DNA of 64,000 nucleotides, taken from the NCBI GenBank assembly GCA_964020155.1, contig OZ026565.1, positions 2,215,001-2,279,000 on the forward strand, written 5' to 3'. The number at the start of each line of letters is the position of its first letter. Within the stretch, counting starts at the first letter, position 1. The notes under the pieces are model-generated. The model was not told the origin of the DNA. It did no database searches and saw nothing but the letters and a program-made list of their open reading frames with translations. This stretch comes from Chondrilla cf. caribensis. Taxonomy: Eukaryota > Porifera > Demospongiae > Chondrillida > Chondrillidae. The position numbers were made by a program, and so were the translations under genes. Positions 46,401 through 57,322 of the stretch are shown here, one piece after another.

Positions 46401-49400
46401 ATCCATTACAACCATGGGTGATGAAACCACAGTGGCCACAGCATCTGTGGGCACCCCTTTTTGGTACATTATAATATTACTTTTTAGAAATGATAAATAT
46501 TAGATATACTGTATAGCGGATAATTTGGGGGGTACAAAATTTGGCAGATTTGCCCAAAACGTTATTAGCAGTTTTTTTAAACTTGGCAGATTTGCTCGGA
46601 ACCCTTCTCACCATCGTCTCAGGCACTGCTAGGGCTACTAGGCACCGAGAAGGACATTCTTCGTAGCGTACTTCCCTATATTCAGGGGTATGATCAGTGT
46701 AGGAGCCTCGCGCAGCACTGTGTTTCTTTCCCGCAGTCATCAAATCTCGCCTCACACGTTCATTGACTTGCTCTGTTTCATCCTTTGACACAATGCTACA
46801 CTCGCCTAAGGTCCTTCCTTTCATAGATACTTCAAAAAGAGCCATGATTGTACTATTAATCGATGTTATGCAATAAATTGAAACAAATTTTGGCAGATTT
46901 TAAATTTGGCGGATTTCCTGAAAACCGCCAAACTGCCAACCCCCCGCCAATATTTCCCGCTATACGGTAATATTCGTATTATTTGATACACCTGATGAAA
47001 CACAATGTGATATAGAAACTTAAATGCGCAGTTAATTTGTCTCAAGAGATCATGAGAATGACCATTTCTTACTAGACAGTACTGCTCAATCTAGGATGCA
47101 TAACTTAATGTCAGGAACTGAACAAATGTTCAAAGGGTTTGAAAAATGACGTACAATATACTTTACATTCTTATTGATCAGCCTGACAGTGTTACTTGGA
47201 TAGCCCAACATAACAGGCAATGAACAGGGAGACGTTTACGGCTGCTACACTCAGAAATTGCTCTCAAAGTCCCTGACAACTATGAACTACATTATAATTT
47301 ACTTTAATCAATCACCCATTCTACCTCATACCATAGTGTCTCATCTGCTTTTTTAGTAGACTTAGTGTCAGCATTTTTGGTCTCCTTTTCCTTCTTAAAT
47401 TTTGTTCCCCTGCAAAAGTACATAAATAGGAAGTCACATGTTATAATTTATAATAATTATATGTATTAAGTGCGTTTGAACATGACATGCTAGGTTTAAT
47501 GAAAATTCCTAATGCATTTAAAAGTACAATGTCATGCTACACTCAGTTTCGGACAATACAGCACAGACTCAGTTACAGCTGGGATTGAATACTACACTGG
47601 CAAGGGCGCCCTCAGTGTATACACACAGTATGCCAGTGCGTACCAAATTCCAATAAGGTCTTTGAAAAAAAATCCCTTGTAGATAACTAGCTCTGTCTCC
47701 AGAAGAATAGCAGGACAAGCCTTATTTAAGTCGAATCCATCTGCAGCCGTGATATTTTTGTTACTGAATATTGCAGCAATTGAAAACTAACCAGTCTAAC
47801 ACTGAGTTCTTGTAAACTTTGACCACGGTACTATAGTAGCCATTTTGTGATTGCGCAATGCTTGTGACTGTGTGCATACCAACTGTAAACTTCCTGTGGG
47901 CACCCCTGACTGGTACTATTGTTTGTCAAGAAGTAGCTGATGCAATTTTCCTTCACTTTAGTACTATACTTTACCTCCCAAGTTCACAGCCTTAAGGGCA
48001 ATATCTTGACATGAATACAACTCACAACTCATGGCTACTCTTTTTGGGTTCCTCTTCCTGTGCTGAAACAGGCATCAAAGGTTCTTCAGGTGCAACAATT
48101 GGACGAGATTGACCTTCAACTGATTCACTTTCATCAGGTTTTTTGGGAGGACACCGTCCTTCTACTTTCTTTGCTTCTATCTGTAGATAGCCAACTGCTG
48201 CTCCCAATAGACTGATGCAGTGTTGTACCTGTGTGTGTAGACAATATTAACAATCTTTAGAAACTATAGCTGTACATGTGATTAGAACTCAATTTCAATT
48301 TCAAAAATTACCATCTGTCCTCAAAATTATGAATCTGATAAGAGTTTGAGTACTTCAGTTGTTTATCATACAAATTTAATAGACTAAGTACAAATTCCAT
48401 CTCTTGACATTTGTGGGTGCGGCCCCAACAATCAAATAATTCGGCATCTCTTTCAGGTTTTCAAATAATCACTAACAATATTACATTCAATTTGAGTTGA
48501 ATTTTGTGATTTTTGCTCAGTTTATGGCAAAAGAAGCTCAAAATGTTAGTCATTAAGCTTTAAAGAGCCTTGACTTATGCCTAGATAGTACACAGATATA
48601 CTGCAGACATTGTTGGTACATAATTATGCACACTGCTTCTAGTGTGCTACAGACAGCCACATCAACTGTGAATCCCAACTCATGAATAACATTATAATGA
48701 TAATGAGGCCATGAGTATGATTAACCTACGAGAAAAATGTGACAATGAATTAGGTGGAACAGGTACCAGGTACACATGATCAAAATTACGGCTTATGATT
48801 CTTCTTTAGTCTCATACAGTAACTGTGAGTCACAAGTTTGAGCAGTCTATTTTCAAAGTATTTATTGTTATTCATTACCGTCTGGTGGGCTTCATATTTC
48901 AAGTCTGACCATGCTATACAATAATTAAAATAACATAATTTTTATAGCTATGTATTAGTCAGGTGCTCTCCGTGTATGAGAAATAGCCATTATTCCTAAA
49001 TGTTACCCATGTATCGAATTGACTCACAGATGGTAATCCTCGACATTCCAGTGCTTGCTCCAACTTTGTCTGTGATTCCCTCAAAATTTTGATTGTTCTC
49101 TGAAGCCTATGTACATATCAATATGGAACACTAGGTCATGTAAAACATTATACCTCGTTAACCATGATGATTATAATAATTACAGCTGCAGTATAATTAA
49201 TATTATTATGTCAAACTCGAACTAACAATTCCAGTAGACTTGTCAAGGGAAACTTTCCTTTTCTTTCTGAAAGCAAATTATTGAACTCTGGGATCAGAAG
49301 GAGACAGAATAAGGTAATATAAATTAATTGCAACCTTATAGTATTTTACACTGGTCGCACATTCACACAGGAATATCCCCATGCATCTAGTCAGTGTCAA

Positions 49401-50719
49401 TGGTAAATACCCATCATAGTTCATTTAGTGAGTTAAAACCAATACTCCTGGTTAGTAGAGGGTTTGGTCTCTAGTTCATGTTATGTACTTCGTTGACCAG
49501 GTCCTATTAATTATGAAATAATTGCCAATATTTTTGAAAATACGCATTCTGACGAAAGTACATAGTTACATGCAGACTGAGCACAGAACAATCTCAATAT
49601 CAAGTTGCCATGCCAATGATCGGCTGTTATTCAGACTAAGTGTCTGAATGTGTTTATTGTTACTGTTATCAAACAATGACTTCATACATTAAAGGCACCC
49701 CAGGACTGCAAATTTGCTACTACCTAAGGACCATATGGTCCATTTCTATTTCTTGTATTATTGCAATTTTATAGTGTAAATTTGCGGAAACATTGAGTGG
49801 AAAGGACATTTGGTAATTCCTTGTGATCAAGTGTAAATATGCTGCTGAATGTAGTTCAGGGTAACCGCTAACCTTACACGCTTGGGGTTTTAGAATCATT
49901 TTAAATTTTAAAAGCAGTTTTTGAATCACTTTTCTTCTCAAAAGTAACTTGGTTCACATCACAATCACTATTACTGGTCATATATGGCAGTTGTAGAGAC
50001 AAGGTTATAGACATTCAGCAACATGATGATACCAGAGCCCATTAAAAAGGAGACATGAAGCTACTAGGATCACTCTGGTTCAGAACTGGCCACCCTCTGC
50101 CTATTATTATCTAGTCTTTCATCTGAAACAACCACAAGTATTGTTCCCATCACTTTGTCCCTGTAGCAATTGAAACCCTAGGAGTGTTTGGGAGATGGGT
50201 CACTGATATCCATGGCTTCTATCACGTATACCGTACATTTTTGCATGCACTCTCACATCGGACAATGAACACGTTATATGCCTTGTACGTGTAAAAGAAC
50301 CAGGCAGTAACTATAGTGTTTGAGCATAATATTATTATATACTATAATCATAAAAAAGCTAGGTATATAAGCCTACCAGAGGGTACTAAATCGGAATTAG
50401 AGGTGCAGTACTCACGATCATTCAGTTCCACAGCGAGTGGTCTATATCTGTGATACTCTGCCAACACGTTGATAAACCTTGCAAACCATCCAGATCTAAG
50501 AACGACCCTATCCAACAGACGGGACATCAGTTGTTGGTTGGAATGCCCTTCTTTGGCACAGGTGTGGAGTTGTTCTATGAAGTTGTCCCCAACGAGATCT
50601 GCATTTAAAGTGAAATACGCTACAAACCAAACATCGACGTCATTTATGATCCTTTCTTTCCCATTTTCAAGCACTAATCGTGCGATTTCTTCATCCAGTT
50701 CCGGATCATCTGATGACAT
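32305..50719 (-). CDS. Gene B: paralogous CARD - coiled-coil - SH2 gene
   Basis: Exons found by the same signals: 50719-50416, 49266-49227, 49106-49007, 48228-48026, 47409-47332, 46238-45917, 45371-45288, 44548-44480, 44411-44316, 44238-44209, 43674-43606, 42770-42673, 41840-41703, 41574-41479, 41325-41242, 41117-40980, 40542-40405, 37606-37495, nine microexons (37392 to 36374), 36299-36250, 34359-34233, 32436-32305. The exon-17 equivalent is disrupted; omitting it keeps the phase-2 frame and predicts about 844 residues. Domain order is as in gene A. Oddities: the Trp before the array is Gly (EEYGKHISA), and the microexon codons differ almost completely from A. Probably a functional paralogue, but pseudogenisation cannot be excluded without transcripts. 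Confidence 0.8.
34233..34359 (-). CDS. Gene B SH2 exon, first half
   Basis: 127 nt; KLESYGRNGAFIVRTSSPS with the invariant Arg, then THFDIHQRK at the donor. Confidence 0.9.
34725..35478. mobile_element. Insertion in gene B intron with nested hairpin
   Basis: Absent from genes A and C. Ends TTGTTGTATGGTTGTGGTT and, inverted, GTTATTGTATGACCAATTGT. A second hairpin near 35375-35470 pairs TTATTGTATGGCCAATTGTG with CACAATTGGTCATACAATAA. Confidence 0.6.
36250..36299 (-). CDS. Gene B exon after the array (SH2 helix A)
   Basis: 50 nt, acceptor CCTACCTAG, donor GTAAGC; LSDPNVPLNLIAKEAE. Confidence 0.81.
36334..37433. repeat. 127-bp tandem repeat, nine units (gene B)
   Basis: Same unit family and same exact 127-bp spacing as in gene A. 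Within-unit differences are scattered, apart from the variable triplet. Confidence 0.96.
36374..37392 (-). CDS. Gene B microexon array: nine 3-nt exons
   Basis: Triplets every 127 bp between AG acceptors and GTGAGT donors. Transcript order: TCT TGG AAA AAA TGG TGG CCT ATT AGA, giving SWKKWWPIR if all are included. Two units have altered bases just outside the splice site yet keep AG (ATCAG at 36755-36762, CGTAG at 36882-36889). The composition (Trp, Lys, Pro) is very unlike the Glu- and Leu-rich array of gene A. Confidence 0.75.
37495..37606 (-). CDS. Gene B exon before the array
   Basis: 112 nt, donor GTGAGT, phase 0. Ends EEEYGKHISA: the Trp of gene A is replaced by Gly. Confidence 0.8.
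37700..38860. other. Gene B intron, segment unique to B
   Basis: AT-rich; includes two related segments (about 38360-38500 and 38540-38660) sharing TTCATCCCAAATAATAT and ATACGTATCT, a local duplication. No gene. Confidence 0.4.
38891..39386. repeat. (GT)n microsatellite with higher-order repeats, gene B
   Basis: About 500 bp of GT interrupted by recurring GTTTATGAGTTCATTTGTG units at intervals. A transcribed CA repeat upstream of the gene B microexon array, as in gene A. Confidence 0.95.
39690..40100 (+). pseudogene. Tc1/mariner-type transposase fragment
   Basis: The plus-strand frame around 39862-40020 reads KYKKYTTISHLPGRGRCYKL, then TFEMLKVIKKQMGADNKTTV and KQLLK. This matches the helix-turn-helix part of Tc1-like transposases (PGRGRPxKLTxExLxxIExQMxADDETT). 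No DDE catalytic region follows and the frame breaks on both sides. Present in gene B only. Confidence 0.6.
40405..40542 (-). CDS. Gene B exon 18 equivalent: module, 138 nt
   Basis: LTMSKAKYKEMKDTKEREIV then ALRDELTASEGRCEAVESEL, donor GTCCGT. Confidence 0.82.
40640..40863 (-). pseudogene. Gene B exon 17 remnant joined to foreign sequence
   Basis: After the acceptor (TGTACAG) the frame starts LVELKLERKEHSIKSL, matching exon 17 of gene A only at its beginning. It then runs into GC-richer unrelated sequence with no clear donor. The gene A intron from 14.1 to 15.9 kb is missing here. The exon is probably skipped, which keeps the phase-2 frame; a hybrid exon using a weak donor is the alternative. 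Confidence 0.5.
40980..41117 (-). CDS. Gene B exon 16: module, 138 nt
   Basis: Phase 2-2, LTESEATCKEMKDTKEREIV, then RTGRCEAVESELAKINR. Confidence 0.82.
41242..41325 (-). CDS. Gene B exon 15: module, 84 nt
   Basis: Phase 2-2, LAKSKEMKNVKERENAFLRD, donor GTATGT. Confidence 0.81.
41479..41574 (-). CDS. Gene B exon 14: module, 96 nt
   Basis: Phase 2-2, LTKSEAKYKEMKDTKEKEIV, donor GTACGT. Confidence 0.82.
41703..41840 (-). CDS. Gene B exon 13: module, 138 nt
   Basis: Phase 2-2 module with Lys to Glu (EMEDTKE) and Gly-Arg to Asp-Arg (ASKDRCEVVESEL) changes relative to gene A. Confidence 0.83.
41850..42660. other. Intron between exons 12 and 13 of gene B
   Basis: Homologous to the gene A intron. 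It includes a local duplication near 42488-42600 (AATCCATGGCCATATCCCAT repeated). No gene. Confidence 0.45.
42673..42770 (-). CDS. Gene B exon 12: coiled coil
   Basis: 98 nt, ELRQRIGELTMLLEQKEREI, phase 0 to 2. Confidence 0.81.
43095..43560. repeat. Minisatellite with GTGAGTAC motif, gene B intron
   Basis: Higher-order units of roughly 115-120 bp (GTGAGTACGTCCCTCATAAG ... CATGAGTACCTTCTTACACA) repeated about three times, then (AT)n at 43398-43430. Confidence 0.75.
43606..43674 (-). CDS. Gene B exon 11: coiled coil
   Basis: 69 nt, donor GTTAGT, identical protein to A. Confidence 0.78.
44209..44238 (-). CDS. Gene B exon 10 (30 nt)
   Basis: LQGRIKELFH, donor GTATGT; protein identical to A. 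Confidence 0.75.
44316..44411 (-). CDS. Gene B exon 9: coiled coil
   Basis: 96 nt, donor GTACAT; Glu to Asp change in RFLKDVEEKSG. Confidence 0.78.
44480..44548 (-). CDS. Gene B exon 8: coiled coil
   Basis: 69 nt, REMADEVRKVHQTEVSQLKK, donor GTAAGT. Confidence 0.79.
44642..45129. mobile_element. Same palindrome-bearing element, gene B
   Basis: Orthologous position to 20288-20766, with ends TTAACTGATTATGTGCCATG and ATAATCAGTTAA. Confidence 0.65.
45288..45371 (-). CDS. Gene B exon 7
   Basis: 84 nt, donor GTAAGT, KKPIPQAVNALVDREM as in A. Confidence 0.77.
45917..46238 (-). CDS. Gene B exon 6: conserved unknown domain
   Basis: 322 nt, about 108 residues. It differs from gene A at a single residue (Val for Ala near the end). 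It shares the weak GTGCAA donor and the nearby read-through stop. Confidence 0.82.
46509..46967. mobile_element. TA-flanked MITE-like element, gene B intron 5
   Basis: Copy of 22130-22588 with very few differences, including the internal ORF. Confidence 0.8.
47332..47409 (-). CDS. Gene B exon 5: Lys-rich linker
   Basis: 78 nt, same sequence and donor choice as gene A. Confidence 0.75.
48026..48228 (-). CDS. Gene B exon 4: linker
   Basis: 203 nt, donor GTGAGT. Compared with A it has several charge-changing substitutions in the low-complexity linker, but no indel. Confidence 0.8.
49007..49106 (-). CDS. Gene B exon 3
   Basis: 100 nt, phase 2 to 0, ending VSQFDTW. An Arg to Ser change here creates an internal GTGAGT, which could act as a cryptic donor. 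Confidence 0.76.
49227..49266 (-). CDS. Gene B exon 2 (40 nt)
   Basis: Same 40-nt length, acceptor and GTTAGT donor as gene A; one silent change seen. Confidence 0.74.
50416..50719 (-). CDS. Gene B exon 1: CARD-like domain
   Basis: Open from ATG to donor GTGAGT in phase 1. Same motifs as gene A (RSGWFARFINVLAEY). Substitutions relative to A are scattered and keep the hydrophobic pattern. Confidence 0.72.
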
Positions 50720-50746
50720 CTTGTCGCGATCGGTAGTACGGTGATT

Positions 50747-50790
50747 GGGCGGGGTGGTAGTCCAGAGAGACTCTTAAGGACCATATATGG
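50747..50790 (-). promoter_or_regulatory. Gene B promoter motifs: GC box and CArG box
   Basis: GGGCGGGG (50747-50754) and CCATATATGG (50781-50790) upstream of the ATG at 50719, matching gene A although the sequence between them has indels. Confidence 0.45.
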
Positions 50791-51401
50791 TGCTGGCAGT
50801 GCACGTGCACTTATCTTTAAACGTTAAATGTCGTAAAATACCGCATATTTTTGACAATTATTACAGCAATTTGGAGTTATACAGGCCAAAACTGTACATT
50901 TTGATCAATTGCGTGTTAATGTCTTATAATTATAGTAAATGTTTATCAACTCATGCAAAGTGTAATCATCTATAATTAATTAAATATACATTGAATCATA
51001 AATACAGTCTATGATATTATGTAGTTGAAGTGTGTGTCTTGATGCAATTATAATAGTGTTGTTATTATTCTAGAGTAGTGGTATCTCAACAGAGAATCCT
51101 GGTTCCAAGATGTCTATATTTGTACTTGCATTATAAATATCTACATTCATTGTGTATAGTAAAGCATGCACAGGGTGTAGCACTGAAATGTATGTATGTG
51201 GTTAAAGTTAATGGGCAGGACATGAAATTGGTAGTTTTAGTATGTCATAATCTGGTCCATGATGATTATTATAACTAATATTATATGTATAAGTATGTAA
51301 ATACAATAATATACATTAAAGTATATAATAAACAGTATATATTGGGTTCACCAACAAAAAACAAGGATGCATTATGAGTGCGCATGCATGTGTGTGTGTA
51401 C

Positions 51402-51777
<376 letters not shown>

Positions 51778-51854
51778 GTATTATGCAAGGGTTTAATATA
51801 CATAACAATGAAGCCAGTATTTGACATCATTCAACTTCGGCTAATTCAAACACC

Positions 51855-52345
51855 ATGATTCAGTTGTTGAGATAGTCAGCAACATAGACTGTTCCTTTTC
51901 TGCTCACTGCAACACTGGAGGGACCACTTAGCTCCTAACCTGCTTACGACCTACTTTGTTGAGATATTGTACAGACTACCTTCATTTGTATCTTCGGACA
52001 CAGTCAGAAAGTAACCCAAGTGTGAAATTGCCAGTGATGTCGTTTTGATTCAGTTGGAAATTATTCATTCACATCATGATTGTTAACAGGCAAGGTCAAC
52101 ATGGTGATCTGATCATTGTTGTAATACATGGAGTATCCCTAGTGACAGACATATATAACACTAATGTAGCTGAATTACTACAGGAAACAGTTGACAAGTT
52201 TTTTTCTACTACAGCAAATTGTTGGAAACATTACGTATTGAGATGCTGGGTGTGGTATTGACTGCCACTCCTCAGGATCACTACTCACTGCAATGTAGAT
52301 TCCACCCTTTGAACTGATGGCCACTGCAGATGGTTATTTGACACA
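51855..52345 (-). pseudogene. NHL-repeat gene remnant upstream of gene B
   Basis: SGPSSVAVSRKGTVYVADYL near 51870-51940 is a very good NHL blade, and PSAVAISSKGGIYIAVSSD near 52265-52340 is another. The blade between them is damaged compared with the gene A copy. Corresponds to 27360-27810. Confidence 0.55.
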
Positions 52346-53099
52346 ACATACAAGCAACTGCTCTTGTATTTCAAGATTGGACACTAAAAACACTCCCATG
52401 CTCTAGACACTCACCTTGGAGTGTATAACTTTCGGAGATTTCCAATCCATCCTTATGGCTTTTTGGAGCCCCTTCAATTTGGACCTCTGACAGGTGCTGT
52501 CCCTGAGTTATGTAAAGTATTGTAGAGGTGACTGAAGTAATTACAGTATAATAGATCTACAATGCTATCATCTGATACCTTGAAAGAATGCTACAATTTC
52601 TTTCAACGACCAGTCATACTTACTGCTGGATCCAGGATTATCATAATATTTATTAAGTAGGTCTGGTAGTGGGAGTATATCACGTTTGGCAAAGTGGACA
52701 AAGGCAATGCACATAATTGTTTACTAACACATGATTATAGCAGTACCTATTATTCGAACTTAATAGGCTGAGCATATGAATATAAGATTGATTGTGGAGG
52801 GAACACACTCAAAAGACACCTTCATGTTGTAGGAAAAAGACCAAGCTTCATGAATCTAACTGAGTTTCATCTGAGCTCAACCGCATTTCTAGTGTGACAT
52901 ATTGACAACTGGTTCTTTGGCAGTTGTGATGTCTTGGCTACCATTACCCAAAGTATGCTTTGGTATATATCGCTGGGATACACATTAATGATTTAATATA
53001 GCATGACAGTATGGTTGTTGTGTTGTGTGTAGTTGAATGTAAGGATGTTTGATAGATGTAATAAACACAAACCAATAAGTAATTTCATGTGCGCTGACT

Positions 53100-53700
53100 T
53101 TTAAATAATTAACTGTAACATAAACAGCAGTAATTAAAGATGGATTCTGGTTACATCAGTTCCAATTGCAATATGCCGATTGAGGTGGGAGAGTAGATGT
53201 GGGTACGAATTGGTTTGAGTTTGTAGGTGTACACTTCTTCAACTCAAGGGACAGTTGTATCCAGGTATAGCTTCAAACTGCTGGTTCTGACCTTAACAGC
53301 TAACCATGTTGGTAACCCCTTCCATTGTCATCAGAGATCAAAGTTGTTGGAAGCATTGCAGCTGCTTATACAAAATGCTACTGATTTCCCACTTCTCAGA
53401 GATATTAGTCGAAACCATGTACTCATACACTAGCTCTGTACTGGGAAGGTGGGTTCACAATGATATTATAATAATATGCATACACGTACCATACATGTGG
53501 CCACACATATACATACATGTACTGATTCAATTCTTCCCATGCAGCCCTATAGTTTGGAATTATGCTATGCACAAATGCATGCCATGATTGCTCATGCATT
53601 CAACTGCTGTTCATGATCATTATTAGCACATTTGGATGTAATATGCATTGCCAATAAAAATCAGACGTTAAATAATATAAACTAAGTACTACACACTGAA
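53100..53700. other. Spacer duplicated from 2550-3150
   Basis: Shares long identical stretches with 2550-3150. A short plus-strand frame (53227-53433) is not preserved in the other copy. Confidence 0.4.
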
Positions 53701-53811
53701 AATTCACTACTAGTAAATGTTATGTTTGCCGTTATTCATCTCAATGACATACAAACATCCAATGTAACAGCAACATCCTCCATCAATCCCAGTAGCTTTT
53801 CAATAACTGAA

Positions 53812-53932
53812 TCAGATGCAAACTCTCAAACCAAAGTCACATTGTGGCAGGTTTGTCCTCTCATAATAGTCACAGAGGTGTCTCATGTCATTGAATTTGT
53901 TTGTCAATACACTGTGTACAAGACCCTCTACT
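53812..53932 (-). pseudogene. Broken SH2 terminal exon copy
   Basis: Acceptor kept; a frameshifting deletion gives SRGSCTQCIDKQIQ and a stop. Confidence 0.7.
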
Positions 53933-54309
53933 CTGTGAAAGGAAGCATAAGAATGTTATAGCACTATGATATCACTATTGATCAGATGAAAAAAGGATTT
54001 TACAGTAAAAGATGAATCAAAAGGCGAGATTCACAGCAAATGTAGTATGACATCAGTTAGGTACCAGTCACTGCATTGTGGACACACAGTTGAATAAGAC
54101 AGTAGGTCTGTCGTTAGCCCCCTATATAGTGGTATGTACTTTCAACAGATACAAGACCTATAGGATGATTTGAACTAGCCACAACTGTAAGAGCATGAAT
54201 AGAAAGAATGCACAGTACAATGGTTCGACAGAGTTGACACCTGTATCCATGATTCAAAACGAGCACTACACTGGCAATGACTGTACGGTACTAATCAGAA
54301 TAAACTGAA

Positions 54310-55870
54310 CGTTTAATGGGTGTAGCAAGGTTGTACTTGTACCCATTTCATGGAAGTGGACATTTAAATGTAGATTAAGAAAGTGATCGTAGTTAATACC
54401 CAGCATTCGTAAAGGGCACGCCCAGTTGCAATAATTATGCAGGGAAACGTAATTCTGAGCATGCACAGTACACAGCCTCGTGTGCCTGCAAGCAGCTGTC
54501 AGTGTGATCAAAGCGTGCAGCTAAACCAGATTGCATTTTGTGGTCTCCGTTACCTATGATTAACGTGAAAAGGGTGTGGGCTGTTTCCTCAGGCTTATTA
54601 TGTCTATGGGTTGTAGGTCAATGGTTGCCTCCTGAAGCCTGGTGTGTATACAAACCCACATGCAGGCATACACTAAGATGCAACCTGCTCCTTTTATACC
54701 AAGTAAGGGGGCATTCATGATCTGATCAACCCCCAACAGAGGTAAGTTGTGTAACATGCAATAAATGGCTACAAACAGAACAGACTTGGCATGGTAGTGC
54801 AGGTGCATGTATGTAGAGGTTGAGAGAGGAAGGAGTGAAAGTAAGGTACAGGTAGAGGATTGTGTCCTACCATAATACTTGGAATAGAGAATGCGTAGGT
54901 ATTAATGCATAAACGAGTTGCCAAAAACATTGACTGATAAGAATCCCCCTACAGTAAAGGATTTAAGAAACTTGACTATTATCATGGGTATTTGCATAGG
55001 GAGACATGGAAGTCTGTGTGGCCAATTGCAGGTCACTTTAACGAAGATCATGTTAAACACCAAACACTATTCCAAATTAGAAGAAAATGTACTTCATGTA
55101 TGGCAAATACAATGTTTTCATTTCAATTCCTAGAAAGAACACCTAAAATAAATTGCCAACCTCCTTGGAACACTCAACAGATCACAATATGGATGTTCGG
55201 GGTGTTAACTACCGATCACATGTGAACTGAAGACATATTATTCCCACTAAGTTAGTAAAATGCATCAATTAAAAGTACTTCCCTATTTGTGTAAGCTGTT
55301 TGTTGGCCAAATCATGGAGTGTACCTTCGCTGTTCATGCTACTAGTGAGAATAAGTCCACATATCAATGTACTGATGCGCATGTATGTAAAATGTGGCCA
55401 CCATTATCCATCGATAACCTCCCATTTCACAAACCGCCTTGTGGTCATGATCACTGCAGACAGTGGCATTGTGTAATTGCAAACAATGCAGGATAAGTTA
55501 AGTTTCTGATAGCCTGTACCGTATGTAGCAGATTTTGATTATAATAATACATGCATATATTAAGGTTTGAATTTAGTGTGCAAGTTAACACCTGAATTTC
55601 ATTTCAGTCAGACAGTACCATCACAGCAATCAAAGTATACGTATATATTACGTAGTCTATAGAAGATCCTACAGACTTAGTCAATAGGCACAAAATCCTT
55701 AATTTTGTGATTTATAAGGTATTTGTTCACAAGGGACAAGAGTATCATGGGATGCCAAACCCAACAGTGGACATTTTTCAGCAAGGTTGAACTAAGTGAG
55801 GTTAGCTACATTATAGAAGGTTTTTCCGCACGAGATAACAAGACTCCTTAGAAGACAGTGGATCACTACA
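54310..55870. other. Non-coding part of intergenic block 4
   Basis: Homologous to 620-1900 and 29050-31270. No conserved frames. Confidence 0.4.
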
Positions 55871-56675
55871 ATTAACACACAGACTTACTATCTGTACTTT
55901 TTTGTCAGTTGTTCTCTGATTTCATTCTTTGGTACATTGGCCCTATCCGGGTGGATGACATCTACAACCTGTGCACAGGGAGAAGGGACCAGGAGGGTAA
56001 TGGAGGGGGGAATGACAAAACAGGGTAGTGGGATGGTAAAGAGGTTAAGAGTAATGGAAGGCAAAGACAGTAATGACGAGGGTAATGGAGCAGTAGAAGA
56101 GATAAGATAGGGGGAAAGTAGGAGAGAGGCAGAGTTTGAGACTACGATGTAGCTAGTGCATCTATGTCAATATGATTGTTTTAGAAAGTTACCAAAGGGA
56201 AAAAGGGGTCGACAGACCAACTTACACAGAACACGCGGAGCCACCCGCACCTACAATGGAAGTACGAAGCACCTCACAGGCAGGTAAACGTTCGGTATAT
56301 TAATATCAATTCTAAATACGTATACAACATGTAGCTACACTTACTTGGTTATTTGATAGAGTGGACTCGACATTCTTCGTATATGTGCAATTCAAAACAG
56401 AAGATAGCAACTTCCAAAGGGTTCAACAGTCACAAAAGACTACTTATCACTTCACCAATTTACGCAATGTTGCTAAGCAACATCACGTAATTAGCGTGCT
56501 GCCGCATGGGTGGTGCTTGAGTCCTCTCGGTCTTGCGATAATATTATATTACCTATAGCCACTCGGACAGACAAAAGCCTTTATACTCCATCCCCGATAT
56601 ACACGTTATGTGTCGATCATTATAGTCATTGAATATTATATGACCTAGCCTCACTGTATCCGCTAAGTAGTAGCT

Positions 56676-57005
56676 ATGGCAGAAGCAACAGCAAGATCAG
56701 TGAGGCCGCCACCTAGTTACGCCAGGTTGTACCATTTGCGACATCAATTTCCCTGGCTGGTATTTGCTTGGGGTCCATCTGCGACAGAACTTTATATATA
56801 CTGTTGCAGATGCACTTTGCAGAGGAAGAAGACCACTCTTACTTATCCAGGTCCGTATTTGACGCGTATACTGTACAATATAAGCTACTTTCACCTTATC
56901 CATAAATACACAGGAAAGCTGATAACAGCGAAACCCAGAGCGACCGTTGTTACTCTTCTGGAAACCCACGAAAGAAAGTATCATAGAACACGGAGAGAAC
57001 AATAG
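56676..57005 (+). CDS. Hypothetical ORF in the insertion
   Basis: 109 codons from ATG to TAG. Contains FPWLVFAWGPSATELYIYCC followed by RCTLQRKK and, later, HLIHKYTGK. The W...C-x-C...H arrangement faintly recalls TTF/BED-type zinc fingers of hAT elements, but spacing is poor. Unrecognised. Confidence 0.25.
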   Translation: MAEATARSVRPPPSYARLYHLRHQFPWLVFAWGPSATELYIYCCRCTLQRKKTTLTYPGPYLTRILYNISYFHLIHKYTGKLITAKPRATVVTLLETHERKYHRTRREQ

Positions 57006-57129
57006 TACTATGCTACGTTATAATATTAAATACGTATAATATTATTGCCAGTCTGTATATTATTATAATGATACTCACACGCATGAAAGCCTATAATATA
57101 CATTTAGTTTTGGGCTCACCAGTACTGTA

Positions 57130-57322
57130 GGAAGAACGACCCCCATCGCTGTTGTATTTTACGACGTGAGGTTAGGATTAGGGTTATGTTTACTTTGTAA
57201 ATTGTATTGATGTGAGAGATGCACTGATATAAATTCAAGCCAACCGTATTTAGCTATATCCTTAACCCTAACCTTGCTATAGAATACAACGGCGCTGGGG
57301 GGTTGTTCTTCCTACATGATCC
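57130..57322. repeat. Inverted repeat with telomere-like TTAGGG sequence
   Basis: Arms GGAAGAACGACCCCCATCGC...GGTTAGGATTAGGGTTA and its inverse TAACCCTAACC...GGGGGGTTGTTCTTCC flank about 80 bp. Likely a small MITE; the telomere-like match is only about two repeats per arm. Confidence 0.6.

Noticed and set aside
57154..57290. Internal telomere sequence
   Set aside because: Only about two imperfect TTAGGG units in each arm of an inverted repeat; better explained as part of a MITE.
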